A DNA stretch of 64,000 nucleotides, from assembly GCA_002245135.1 (NCBI GenBank), contig NGBS01000031.1:18872-82871 (forward strand), read 5' to 3'. The position numbers and the translations under genes are program-made. The notes under the pieces were generated by a model. That model had not been told where the DNA came from and searched no databases. It worked only from the letters and a program-made list of their open reading frames with translations. This DNA is from Proteromonas lacertae. Lineage: Eukaryota; Sar; Bigyra; Opalinata; Proteromonadidae. Below, one piece after another: positions 41,878 through 52,657 of this stretch; position 1 is the stretch's first letter, and every line of letters begins with the position of its first letter.

Positions 41878-42779
41878 TTATGACTTCTTTTCCTCCTGTT
41901 GAGGAAGAGATTGTTCAAGATTTGACAGTGCTCTTTTCGCTTGTTGCATTACTTTTTCATTCGTACTACTCAATAACGATTTAAGTGTTTCAACACCACC
42001 AAGGGATATTATTTTTTTCTGATTCTCTTTATTTACTGATAAATTTCTCAAAGCTCGAGCAGCTTGAGATTGTAAATCTAAATTTGGTTTCTTGGAAGCA
42101 TCAATTATTGGTTCTATTCCTCCTAATTTACCTATTTCTACTTCATTAACATCATTCACAGCTAGATTTGCTAAAGCAGCTATTGCTTCAATTTCTACAC
42201 CTACATTTTCTGATTTAGCAGCTGCTATTAATGGTGGTAAACCACCTGCTTTAGTTATTAATTCTTTATTGTCATCTAAACAAATAGAACTTAAAAAAAA
42301 TAAAAAATACTGTTAACACCTAAATTTGCAAGTGCTTTTGCAGCTTGTCTTTGAACTTGATCACTTGGTGAATTCAAAAGGGTTATAATCATTTCAATTC
42401 CACCATTTTGAGCCATTACAATTTGGTTGGTTATATTCACAGATAAATTTGCTAAAGCATGTGCAGCTAGTCTTTGTACCTCAATATCAGAGCTTTTTGT
42501 CAGTGGTAATAATAATTTCAACCCACCTAGTTCTACTATTTGAACTTGTCTTTGTGCTATTTGAATTAAAATCTACATGAATACGTTGTATAGCCTCATT
42601 TGCTAGTCTTTCTGCAACTTCTCTCTGCAATTCAGTATCTGCTGATTGTGCATATACTATAAGTCTTTGCAAATTTATTCTAACTGACTCACAAAACGAA
42701 TCATCTACAAAATGTGAAGTAAATCTATACCTGATCCCTCAGATAAGATATCTGATTCTTTTGATTCACTACTTCCCAT
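41878..42779 (-). CDS. Armadillo-repeat protein, possibly N-myristoylated (Vac8-like layout)
   Basis: Four exons (42779-42731, 42704-42585, 42556-42311, 42275-41878) give 270 residues. After a Ser/Glu-rich start there are about four to five armadillo repeats. Each carries the hydrophobic signature 'AA-x-AL-x-NL-[SAG]-VN' followed by 'GG-[ILV]-x-x-[LI]': for example 'AAHALANLSVN', 'AAKALANLGVN', 'AIAALANLAVN' and 'AARALRNLSVN'. The N-terminus 'MGSSES' fits the M-G-x-x-x-S pattern for N-myristoylation, as in Vac8, which would tether it to a membrane. The repeats are unusually regular and end in a basic/Gln-rich tail with 'EEKKS'. The domain call is firm; the cellular role is inference. It converges on the SLX9-like gene with a 117-base gap. 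Confidence 0.85.
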
Positions 42780-42865
42780 GAAAATAAATAAAAAAGAGAA
42801 TCGGTTTTGATTTAGTAAAAATTACTTGAATTGACATGTCAAAAACAAAAATAAAAAATGTAAAA

Positions 42866-43774
42866 TTATTGGCTTTTAACACTATTTACACTCTTTCTAT
42901 TAATAACAGATTGTCTCATCAATGCTGCAGCTTTCTGTCTTTCCATTCTATCAATTACTCTAAATTGTGAAGTTCTCTTCGAAGTTCTTACACTCTTTGA
43001 TTTTCTGCTTTGTGAAAAAGATCTTTCAAAAATACTATTATCTAATGTTATTTCTAGTGGTAGTTTTGTTTCTAATTTCTTCTTCTTCTTTACCACTTCC
43101 TTATATAGTATCTTTCCTGCAGTTTCTCTGTTAGATTGAGGAGGCCTTAAGTATGGTGGTAATAGATATTTAGTAACTGATCCTTTTGTTGTATCAACTG
43201 GATATTCTATTGGACAACCCTGGAAAATCAAATCTAATATTTTCATAGTCTAAAAATCAATATATAAATAAAACAAATATACTAAATGTGGAATTGGATT
43301 ATCTTTCATATTAATCTTGATTGAATATTTGGGTAAAATATGATAAACATTAATAATTGCTCTTCCTCCCACTCTACCTATCATATTTCCCGTTAAATTA
43401 ATAATCTGCAATGAAGTGTTCCTTAGTATACCATTACAAAATGGTATTACTCCTTTTGAAGTGATTCTATTAGAACTTAGATCAATCTCTGTTAAGAATG
43501 GGCAAAATGGAATTATTTTACTCAATTTTCTTACTCCTTTATCACCAATTTCATTTCCACTAAATCCAATGCAAGTCAATCTTTGATATGTCTTTAAGGA
43601 TGGAACAAATTTAATAAAACCTAAATCAGTAATTCTACATCTATTCAATATTATCATCTGCATTTTAGCAAATCTTGTAACTAGATAATCTGAGAGATAA
43701 TGTTCAACCAATTTCAAACTTGCATCTCCTAATGGATTATCTTCAATTAACAAAGTCTAATTGAGTATTATTAA

Positions 43775-43805
<31 letters not shown>

Positions 43806-46604
43806 ACTTGTGGAGTATAAGTATAACATCTCAAAGTCTCGATTAAATTATTCATTCCAATTTCATTTATCATATTCTTTGCAAATGCTATTGCTTCAAC
43901 TGTAAAACACGATTTCAATCCTTGTGATAATCTTCTAATACCTTTATCATCTATTGTTCCTTCACCAATTGCTAATGTGTGTAAGAATTCACTATGTGGT
44001 AATAAATCTGTTATAATTGAAGCCTATATATTGATGATAAACTAATATTTTATACATCATTATTTGTTATTGTAACTCCATCAATTAAGACATTATTTCT
44101 TTCAAAACCTGTAAGATTCTCCCACCATCTTGCTTCAGGTTGACTATTATAATAAATAAATAAAATGAAAAAATATACTCTAAAGGCTTCCAATTGGTTG
44201 TTTTTAAATCATAAGCAACCATTTTGAATGATCTAATTGGTAATAATGGTTTATAATGTCCTGTTCTCATTTGTTGTGCATTTGCATAACTGAATAATTG
44301 ATCAACTTTAAATCTTTCATTAAATCCTCTCCATCTAAATCAAAATAAATATATATTCAAATATAAGAAAAATACAATTTCTGAAATGATGTTGCAGCAT
44401 TTTGAATACTTTCATACTCAGCTTTTTCTAATGATCTTAAATACTCTACAAGCTTCTTTGCATTATGCCTTCTTACAATGGATTGTATTTTTATTGCCGC
44501 TTTTGTATATTCTAAATATAATTTATAGTTCTTTCTGGTATGATAACCTCTATATTTTGTTTGTATTACTAAAGCTGCATGATATAATTTCTTTCTTAAC
44601 TTTCTTCTTTCTATCATTTGAGTTTTCACTTGTTTTCTAACTCTATATCCTCTCCATCTATACACATAATAATACTAATAATAATAAATTCATACACTCT
44701 TTGAATGGTAGAACATGCCAACATCTGTCTTTTTGCTCTTTTAATTGATTTGAATATCTTTTGAGCTTGTCCAAAGGCTGATAAACTTAGTCTTGTTTTA
44801 TAACCTCTGTATACTCTTTGTATATTTGTAGCAGCTGCTATTTGTCTTCTCTTATTCTCAATTGCTGCCATTGCTGCTTTATAACTATTTAATAAATATA
44901 TATGTGATTTATGTTTATATATACTTTTTATCTCTTTCTCTTTCTTCTAATCTTTTTAGTTTTGATGTTGATGGTTTTGCTCTAATATATAATTATAATA
45001 TAAACTAAAATAAAATATACAATCTTGATTTTCTTGGTTCAAGAGATGTAGAAGTATTAGAAAGTTTTGAATTTCTTGCCATTGTACTCTTTCTATGTTT
45101 CATTGGTGAAAACTGTGATATAATTGAGATTCTACTAGTTCTATTGGATGTTGAAACATTATCAATTAAAGGACTTCTTACTCTTTGTGTGAACTTTCGT
45201 TTAATGTTTAATATATCTTCTGTAAACCTCTGATCATCAGATTTATATGTTGCTACAGATGCTCTACTTAAATCATTATCTTCTTCTTCTTCTCCTGCTC
45301 CAGTAGCAATTGATTTTAATTCTCCCACTTTATCTTCTTCTTCCTCATCTACTTCACTTACAGGCTGAACTTCATCACTTTTTACATTTTCTTCTGATAC
45401 TTTTTCTTCTACTTCTTCTTGTTTTACTTCAAATTCATTCTTTTCATTCTCATTTTCTTCATTTTCTTTTTCTACATCATATTCACTATGTGGTTCAACT
45501 TCATCGACTGGTTGTTGTTGTTCTTCTTCTTCACTGTTATTCTCTGTACTGTCTTTATCTATTTCTACTGGTTCTGGATTATCTACAATATTTAATAAAT
45601 GAGCTAATTGTCTATGCATTGATTGATCTTTTAGATTATTCAAACATCTATTCAAAAAATATAAATATAAATAATATTATATACAATTCTGCAAATTGTT
45701 TTTGAAACGATTTAGCTGAACATGTTCCTAATTTAAAATATAACTCATCAGATGGTTTATCAGATCTTTTCAATGCTTCTAAAAAGAAATCCATAGCTAA
45801 TGTAAAATATCTCAATTTCATAAAACTTTTACCATAATAAAACCAAGTCTTTTCATCAGCATACCATTCCTCCCATCGACTGTAATGATATCTTGTTTCA
45901 TCACGTATTTTATTGTCAAATGTTGCTTTGTATAATCTTGTATTCTTTGGACTATTTGATTCTTCTAACGTTCTAGCTAATGCCATATAATAATCTTGTT
46001 CTTCCAGTTTATAAGGTATTTTTGTACTTAAATGTTGAAGATAATCAATTGATTTTCTGTACTGTTTTAAGTATTTAAGTATGATTGCTGCTTCAAATAT
46101 AACATTTGGTAGAAATTCATATGTTGGAAATCGAGTTATAATTGTTGATTCAATTTGTAAAGCTCCTGAATACACTCCATATTCATAATAGACCATACTC
46201 ACTTTGTGTAATAACTGAGCATTTCCTGCATTTATTAAATATTTTAATGCAGTGCTAAACACTTCCTGACATAACTCAAGATAATTGTAATTGTCTGTTT
46301 CTTTATAAAGTCTATAATAACATTCTCCCAGTAATCTGAACATCTCACCTTCTGTGTTATTGTGTTTATTTATATTTGGAGTCATATCTGCGACTGTTTG
46401 AAGGTATTTGGCACATTTCTTTATATTGTCATTTCCTGTTTAAATATAAATTATACATTATAAAATACTATAATAATTATAACCAATTTCAATCAGTTCT
46501 TTCACTGGAACACCAGTTAAAGAGTTATCATCTGATTTCACTAGATCAATAATACATAATTTCATACACTTATCTAATTTTTTGGGTTTCGCTGATTTAT
46601 TCAT
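42866..46604 (-). CDS. TPR-like / acidic / five-IQ / leucine-rich-repeat protein
   Basis: Eleven exons give 1114 residues: 46604-46484, 46435-45685, 45647-45021, 44981-44925, 44884-44696, 44657-44376, 44334-44179, 44143-44056, 44023-43808, 43756-43283 and 43249-42866. Residues about 40-290 form helical TPR-like repeats. A Glu-rich stretch and a basic Ser-rich stretch follow (about 310-500). Then come five IQ-type calmodulin-binding motifs: 'IQRVYRGYKTR', 'IQRVWRGYRVR', 'IQTKYRGYHTR', 'IQSIVRRHNAK' and 'FQKLWRGFNER'. Ribonuclease-inhibitor-type LRRs follow ('LTEIDLSSNRIT', 'LQIINLTGNMIG'), and the tail is basic. The layout suggests a calmodulin-regulated cytoskeletal or ciliary scaffold, but I do not recognise a named orthologue. 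The first intron starts GTTA and ends CAG, unlike the GTAT...TAG norm here. Confidence 0.8.
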
Positions 46605-46733
46605 CCGATGTCAATCAAAAAATAAAAAAAATAAAAAATAAAACCACACTAGTCGTTTCATGTTGTGAAACGGATTCATTTTTGGATTAGTTATCGAATT
46701 AATATTCGTTTTATAATCATTTCAAAATAAAAA
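46605..46733. promoter_or_regulatory. Divergent promoter region, LRR-IQ gene / ARP6
   Basis: This 129-base spacer lies between two outward-facing start codons. It contains ATATTCGTTTT (46702-46712), the exact reverse complement of the motif found twice in the kinesin/SCAPER spacer, and CATTTCAAAATAAAAA directly before the ARP6 ATG. The U-box gene also has TTTCAAA immediately before its ATG. A promoter or initiator role is inferred. Confidence 0.45.
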
Positions 46734-48156
46734 ATGAGTGTCAAATTGGTTATGGATAATGGAGGAAGTAGTATAAAATGCGGATATGCTGGTGATGAAA
46801 ACCCAAAAATGTATTTCTATTGTTATACAACCGTTAGTGATTTATTAAATGCAACGGCATATGTTACAAAAACATTATTTCATCTTGTTGCTGATGAAAT
46901 TAAGACAAAAGTTAAGCAAAAGTCTCAATTGAGATATCATTTGCCTTTTGAGAGGTATGTATAATTCTTTATGTTTTGTTAGAGGTTATTTAACTAATTT
47001 TGATGAATGTGAAATTGTTTGGAAAAGATTATTCTCTCAAGATTTACTAAATATAGTATATACTCTGCAAACTCAAAATATTCAATAGAATTGTCAAGAT
47101 ACAAGTCTGTTTATGACAGAACCATTGTTTAACTTTCGTTCAATACAAGAAAAAACAGCAGAAATGGTGTTTGAAAAGTTTGGATTTTCTTCTTTTGCTT
47201 CTACTCCAGGATGTTTATTAGCAGCTTATTATCACAACTGTCATTTTCAAAAACCGCCAAGCTGTTGTTTAATAATTGATAGTGGCTTTAGTTTCACTCA
47301 CATAATACCAATTATTAATGGAAAAATATACAAATCAGGAATTAAAAGGTATGTTTATAACATTTTTGTTTTGCCATTATTATTTATTAAATAGAATTGA
47401 TATTGGTGGTAAACTGTTGACAAATTATCTAAAAGATGTTATTAGTTATCGATATTTCAATATGCAAGATGATACTTATGAAATAAATAAAATAAAAGAA
47501 GAATTATGTTTTGTGAGTTTAGATTATAAGAAAGATTTTGAAATGAGTGGAAAATTAGGTGGAAATAACAATATTGTTAAGAATTATGTATTACCAAACT
47601 ATACACAATAATGGAAGGAATATTACAAGAAAATATCTCCGAAGAAATGAAGAGAACAATAAATCGACAAGATATTCAAATATTGTCATTAAAGAATGAA
47701 AGGTTTATTGTTCCAGAATTATTATTCACTCCAAATGATATTGGTATTAATCAAAAAGGTATTTGTGAAACGATTGTTGATAGTTTAAATACACTACCAA
47801 GTTATATTCATCCATTATTATTAGAAAATATCGTATTATGTGGAGGAAATACACTCTTTCCAAACTTCAAATTGAGAATTGAGAAGGATTTAAGATGTTT
47901 AATCAATGAAGATTATAATATTAAAGTTTATCAATATGATGAGTATTATTAGTTTATATTATTATTATGTTATAGAAGTCAATATACTGCATTTAGAGGT
48001 ATAGTCACTCTATGCAAGCAGGTTTAATGATATTGTAAATGTATATTTTATATAATTATAATTATATATTTTTGTGAATAGTATGTTACAAAAGAAGAAT
48101 ATAGAGATAGTGGAATTAATTTAATGTATACAAATGAAGATGAATTTGATTTTTAA
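46734..48156 (+). CDS. ARP6: Actin-related protein 6 (ARP6)
   Basis: Nuclear actin-related subunit of SWR1/SRCAP-type complexes that deposit histone H2A.Z. Exons run from 46734 with introns at 46955-46982, 47056-47088, 47349-47394, 47943-47975 and 48041-48081. It opens with the actin-fold phosphate loop 'MDNGGSSIKCGYAGDE'. Family-specific matches are 'TEPLFNFRSIQE', 'DSGFSFTHIIP', 'IDIGGKLLTNYLK', 'NERFIVPELLFTPNDIGI', 'LLENIVLCGGNTLFPNF' and a C-terminal 'VTKEEYRDSG'. A frame break near 47603-47611 ('NYTQ' then 'IMEG') is one base: supplying it keeps the alignment with the family. The join around 47998-48022 is unclear; no standard 26-52-base intron fits there, so a second small indel or a very short intron is possible. 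Confidence 0.85.
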
Positions 48157-48247
48157 ATTTTTAATAAATGTGTTTTTCTTTTAGAAACTTTGTAAAGATA
48201 AGTAAAAAAATAATTATTATATTTATATATATATTTCTTATTATAAT

Positions 48248-50232
48248 TTAAAAATCATATAACTCATCTTCATTCTCAACTTTCAATACATTCATATTCA
48301 TAACCTTTTCAATTTGCCATTGAGTTATTCTCTTTGACAATTCTTCATCATATTTCAAATCTTCAACCTTCAAAGGCTTTCCAGTAATTGGACATGTATT
48401 ACCATTCTCTTTCAACCATTTCTCAATTGTATCTTTCTCAAATACTTGTCCATAAGGAGATTTCATCGGTTTTCTCATTACATGGCCATTTATTGAACAA
48501 ACAAATTCTTCAGGAACATCGGATGGTTTTGGCGCTGGTTTTACTAATGGAGGTTGTTGTTGTTTCTTATTAATTCTCTTCTTATGTCTTCTTTTGGTTG
48601 TTGTTTTATCTAAATCAGGTGGTAATTGTAATGTACATTGTCCTGGACCAATGGGTGGTAAATCTCCCAGTAATGATTTTACTTTATCAGGTTTTGGAGT
48701 TGCTTTTACTGGTGATGCAATGGCTGATTTACTTTCTTCTCTTACACTTCCTGTAGTTTCATTAAATGTATCGTCCATATTGTCTGGTGGAGGTGACATT
48801 GATTCTTCACAACCTATTTAATAATAATAATAATAATATAATATATGTATACTTGGATCTTCTAAATATGAATCTAATAATCTAAATAACAATGCATAAG
48901 TCACTGTATCTCTACTAACATTAATTTCACCTGATTTTTCCAATAGATTAGTTACTTGAATCACATCTTCAATATTCAATTCACTAAATATATCACCAAA
49001 TCCACCTAATATATTATGTGGCATTACATCGTCAGGTATTTCTAAATCATAACTTGGATGGAAGGAATCAATATTTGCATTGTATAATAGTAATAACGAT
49101 AGAATACCTTGATGAGCTTGAAAGAACTTGGATGATTGTAATAATGGAACAGTAAAGTTTGATAATAACAACTGATTTCTATCATCACCTTCCACTCTGA
49201 AACTGATTGTACATAATAGTTTTAATGCGACAATAATACCTTGTACCAATATTGGATCTTCTACAAAAGTAGCTGCTTTGGATAATGCTGGTGCAAAATC
49301 AACTGAATTGGTGATATAAGGAATTAATATCTTGCCAGTTATAGCCAGTCTTTTTAATTAGAAAATCTCTTATATTTGTGGTAGAAGAAGAGTTAATCAT
49401 GTATAAATCATAAATTCCTTGTAGTAAGTAAATGATTAATAGATGTTGGTTTAATTCTAAATCTGATTTTCGTGGTTTTTTGAAGAATCTTTCATATATT
49501 GTATCACAACAAGAAACTAAGAAGGAATTGTTGGTGAACAATTTCTATTAAATATTATATAACAATTATATATATATATACATCACACATTTTACCCATT
49601 AAATCTTGATACATTAACAATGAAGCTAATAATTGAAATGTATCGTCTGGTTTTTTAAAGTATGTATCTGGCCTGGTTAATCCATAGAATATTTTCAACA
49701 TGTTATTCAATAACATATCTTCACAATCAGTAGTCTATTGATTATATAAAAATGTACAAATATACTTTTAAAATTGCTTCTACAAGTAAGAAAGCAACAT
49801 CAATATCTTTATCTAACAATTCTAAAAGATCAGAAGCGGTAAATTTATAATCACAACTTCTACAAAGGATCATTACGACTAATTGATGAAACTTTCCTAT
49901 TTTGGATGATTTTTTGAGATCTTTCAATGTATCATCAATAACCTCAGTTAGTCCACACTTCAATAAGTCAAGAATTAAATCTCTGACTTTTTGTCTCATT
50001 GCTAAGTTAGCTAATACCTCTAATGCATTTGTTTTAAGATCAACATTTATGTCTTTATTGTTTAATACATCAAGCTAGAGGATATACTATTAATCTATAC
50101 AACTTTCTGAATTACAGCTTTTGTGGTGTCATCTTTTAATATTTTACTTGTCATGTCTTTTGTGAGTTTAAGCAACTCTGCAACTTGGCTTGCACCAAGA
50201 GCAGCAGCTGAAACATACTTTGAAAGTGACAT
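48248..50232 (-). CDS. Helical-repeat protein with C-terminal U-box (putative E3 ubiquitin ligase)
   Basis: Five exons (50232-50101, 50074-49766, 49734-49582, 49544-48853, 48813-48248) give about 616 residues. Residues 1 to about 430 are helical and read like degenerate armadillo/HEAT repeats. A Pro/Lys-rich linker follows ('KRRHKKRINKKQQQPP'). The U-box at about residues 528-598 has 'VPEEFVCSINGHVMRKPM', 'IEKWLKENGNTCPITGKPL' and the final helix 'ELSKRITQWQIEK'. U-boxes recruit E2 enzymes without zinc. A frame break near 49343-49352 sits in a run of five A on the coding strand; removing one base restores both the frame and the phase of the next intron. The intron nearest the start is taken as 50100-50075 because it begins GTAT. 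Confidence 0.8.
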
Positions 50233-50299
50233 TTTGAAATAACTGAATTTTCAAAATTTCAAATTTCTTTTTTCATTACTTCACAACAAACACAATATT

Positions 50300-51463
50300 T
50301 TATAGAATGAAATAGGTTATATTATCTAATGCCTCCATAAAAAGAACAACTGTTCTATAGTTATATGGGAAATTTGCATATTTAACTGCATGAGGTAATT
50401 CTTCCATACTAAATCTCTTGCAATATGATATTATTGTTTCATCTTGCACCATTGGTACTATCTTATCCAAAGTTTCATCTATTTGTTCTGGTGTAGCATG
50501 TAACAACCAACTATTTAATTATACTATCTAAATATGTTTATACTGTTTGATCGAGAATCCGTTAATTTTAATATGCTTATTAGCCATAGCTCCAGGTGGT
50601 AGAATAAGTGATTCTTTTGAATTACAACCATAATTTACAAATTGACCATCATCACTATAAATATATAAAATAAATAAGAAAAATACTCTAATTTTCTTAC
50701 CAATTCTAAGGATATCTTACCTCCTTGTCCATCTACTACTAATCTTGGTAATTTCTTTCCTTTCACTAGTTCAGAGTATTTATATGTTCTTAAATAATCT
50801 TCATGGGCAATAATATTAGCTCCATTTGTGAATAAATGTTTAAATATATCCTCATAATAAGGGGTTGAAGCTACTAAGTTGATTGTCTCAATTTCTAATT
50901 TTGCACATTGTTGAATGATTGATTGACCAATTGGATTCTGTGCACCAGCTTGTAATAATACATCCTGCTTACTTAATTTCACAAAATCGTTTAAAATGTG
51001 ATAAGCAGCTGCATGAGTTAATATTGTGGCTGCTTGAGCAATTGGGATAGTTGATGGAATTACACGAACATTTTCACTATCAACTACAGTTTCATGACAC
51101 CAAGTTCCACAATTTGGCTTAGTAAACACAACATGGTCTCCCTCTTTCATATTTTTTACTCCTGCACCTACACCAGTAATTACAGCTGTACCTTGACTTC
51201 CACCAACAGCTGGAAGGGAAGCTGGGACATGTGCGATTCCTGCAATCTATATACTAAGATAAATTCATTTATACAGAAGCTAAATCAGTCTGATCCATAG
51301 GAGCAGCTAACATCTTGCAAGCTACTTGATTTTCTTTTGGTTCTGCAGGTTTTACATCTTTTGGTTTAAGAACCTCTTCAACAGCACCATATTTCTCAAA
51401 CATATAAGAAATCAATCTTGCATTTCTTACAGATCTTTTAGTTATGGAGGAAAGACAAAACAT
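50300..51463 (-). CDS. MECR: MECR/ETR1-type mitochondrial 2-enoyl thioester reductase homologue
   Basis: Medium-chain dehydrogenase/reductase superfamily. MECR performs the last step of each cycle in mitochondrial fatty-acid synthesis. Four exons (51463-51275, 51246-50687, 50654-50544, 50510-50300) give 356 residues. The N-terminus 'MFCLSSITKRSVRNARLIS' has Ser/Arg and no acidic residues, as in a mitochondrial presequence. Family segments are 'KMLAAPMDQTDLASV', 'LPAVGGSQGTAVI', 'EGDHVVFTKPNCGTW', a nucleotide-binding 'IGQSIIQQCAKLEIETINLV' and 'HWLLHATPEQ'. By hand alignment to human MECR, the catalytic Tyr in 'GNYG' is replaced by Ala in 'GIAH', and the Arg-containing NADPH-phosphate segment 'VRDRP' by 'VASTP'. 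The enzyme may therefore use other residues or another cofactor, or be inactive. Confidence 0.75.
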
Positions 51464-51580
51464 CTTTAAAACTATTTAGCTTGACTTTATTTTTTGCTTG
51501 AACATTTTGACAGTCACATTCATGTAAATCAAATTTTAACAACAACACACAATATAAATATGTTATTACATTATTATAAA

Positions 51581-52573
51581 TTAAACAGGAGGAGGAATTC
51601 TATTAAGAACATCCATCAAAATACATGTTTGCTTCTTATAATCCATTTCATACTCTCCATCAACATCTACTAAGAACTTATGGGTTAATATCATTGCAGC
51701 TTCCTTCACTTATAACAACATAGAATTAAAGAATAACTACATATTAACCATTTAATTAATATAAAAGATATATGATATGGTTTTACAAACAATGAATTTT
51801 GCAGTATTGCTACTGCTTTTATTGCTGTCATAAACTGTTGAATTGATCTAGGTGATAGTCTTTCAACTACTTTATAATGTGTATTTATTGCAACACATAT
51901 ATTTCTAGCATAACATTCAATATCACTATGACAAATAAAATACTCTATTGATTTGGACATTTGAATTAAATCAGCTATTTTTATTGTTTCTACTGCTATA
52001 TTACTTGAACTATTTCAATAATTAATATATTTATATTATAAATACTGTAAATAATTTGGAGTAAAATCTGGGATTTTCAATGAATTTACATATACTGAAA
52101 AGATTGACCAAAACCTTTTCTTATAGAGTGAAAAATTGGGTAATATTACATCATAACAAGCAATAATCACAAATAAATACGGTATATCTAATCTAAATGA
52201 AGAACGAGCCATGTGAAATGAAGGAGAGATTGATAACTAAATACATAATACTATTTCAATTATATACATCAATTATATGAGATATGATTTCATTACTTGC
52301 ATTGTGAAAATGAGTTAAAATCACCACATTATAACCTTTTCTTTGTGTACCATTATATCCTGGAGATTGTATGCTGTCTGTTTTTATATGCTCCAATGTA
52401 GTCTCAGGTAATATTTCATAAATCATAGAATTCTCTATTAGTGAATTTATTCTTTCTGCAAGTTTATTCTCATCAAATTCAGAATTTGTACGTATAAAAA
52501 TATGGCCATTTGTAAGAATAGATAATTTTATCAAACTACTCAACTTCTGACTTAGTTCAATACTTTCATCCAT
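51581..52573 (-). CDS. Unrecognised 297-residue protein
   Basis: Four exons (52573-52268, 52236-52046, 52009-51741, 51708-51581) whose lengths sum to whole codons give 297 residues. I do not recognise the family. Visible features are an N-terminal alpha/beta segment with a hydrophobic strand 'GYNVVILTHFHN', a middle helical part, and a helical C-terminal part 'VVERLSPRSIQQFMTAIKAVAIL' followed by 'KEAAMILTHKFLVD'. That last part vaguely recalls the lid helices of AAA+ proteins such as MCM-like or chelatase-like ATPases, but no Walker motifs are present. The last intron is assigned GTAG...AAG, a weaker choice than the others. A 10-base copy of the AAACGAATAT motif lies just upstream at 52584-52593. 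Confidence 0.6.
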
Positions 52574-52657
52574 ATCCAAAATTATATTCGTTTCTTTATT
52601 TTGTTTTTAAAGAAATAAAGCAAATATAAATAAAATAATTCAGTTATAAATGTTAAA

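Noticed and set aside
23620-47612. Programmed frameshifting just before TAA in kinesin and ARP6
   Set aside because: Only two sites share the context, no slippery heptamer is present, and other breaks differ in direction; small indels in the assembly explain all of them.
51581-52573. MCM-family or TFIIH-subunit identity for the unrecognised gene
   Set aside because: Only a vague helix pattern supports it; no Walker, arginine-finger or zinc motifs are present.
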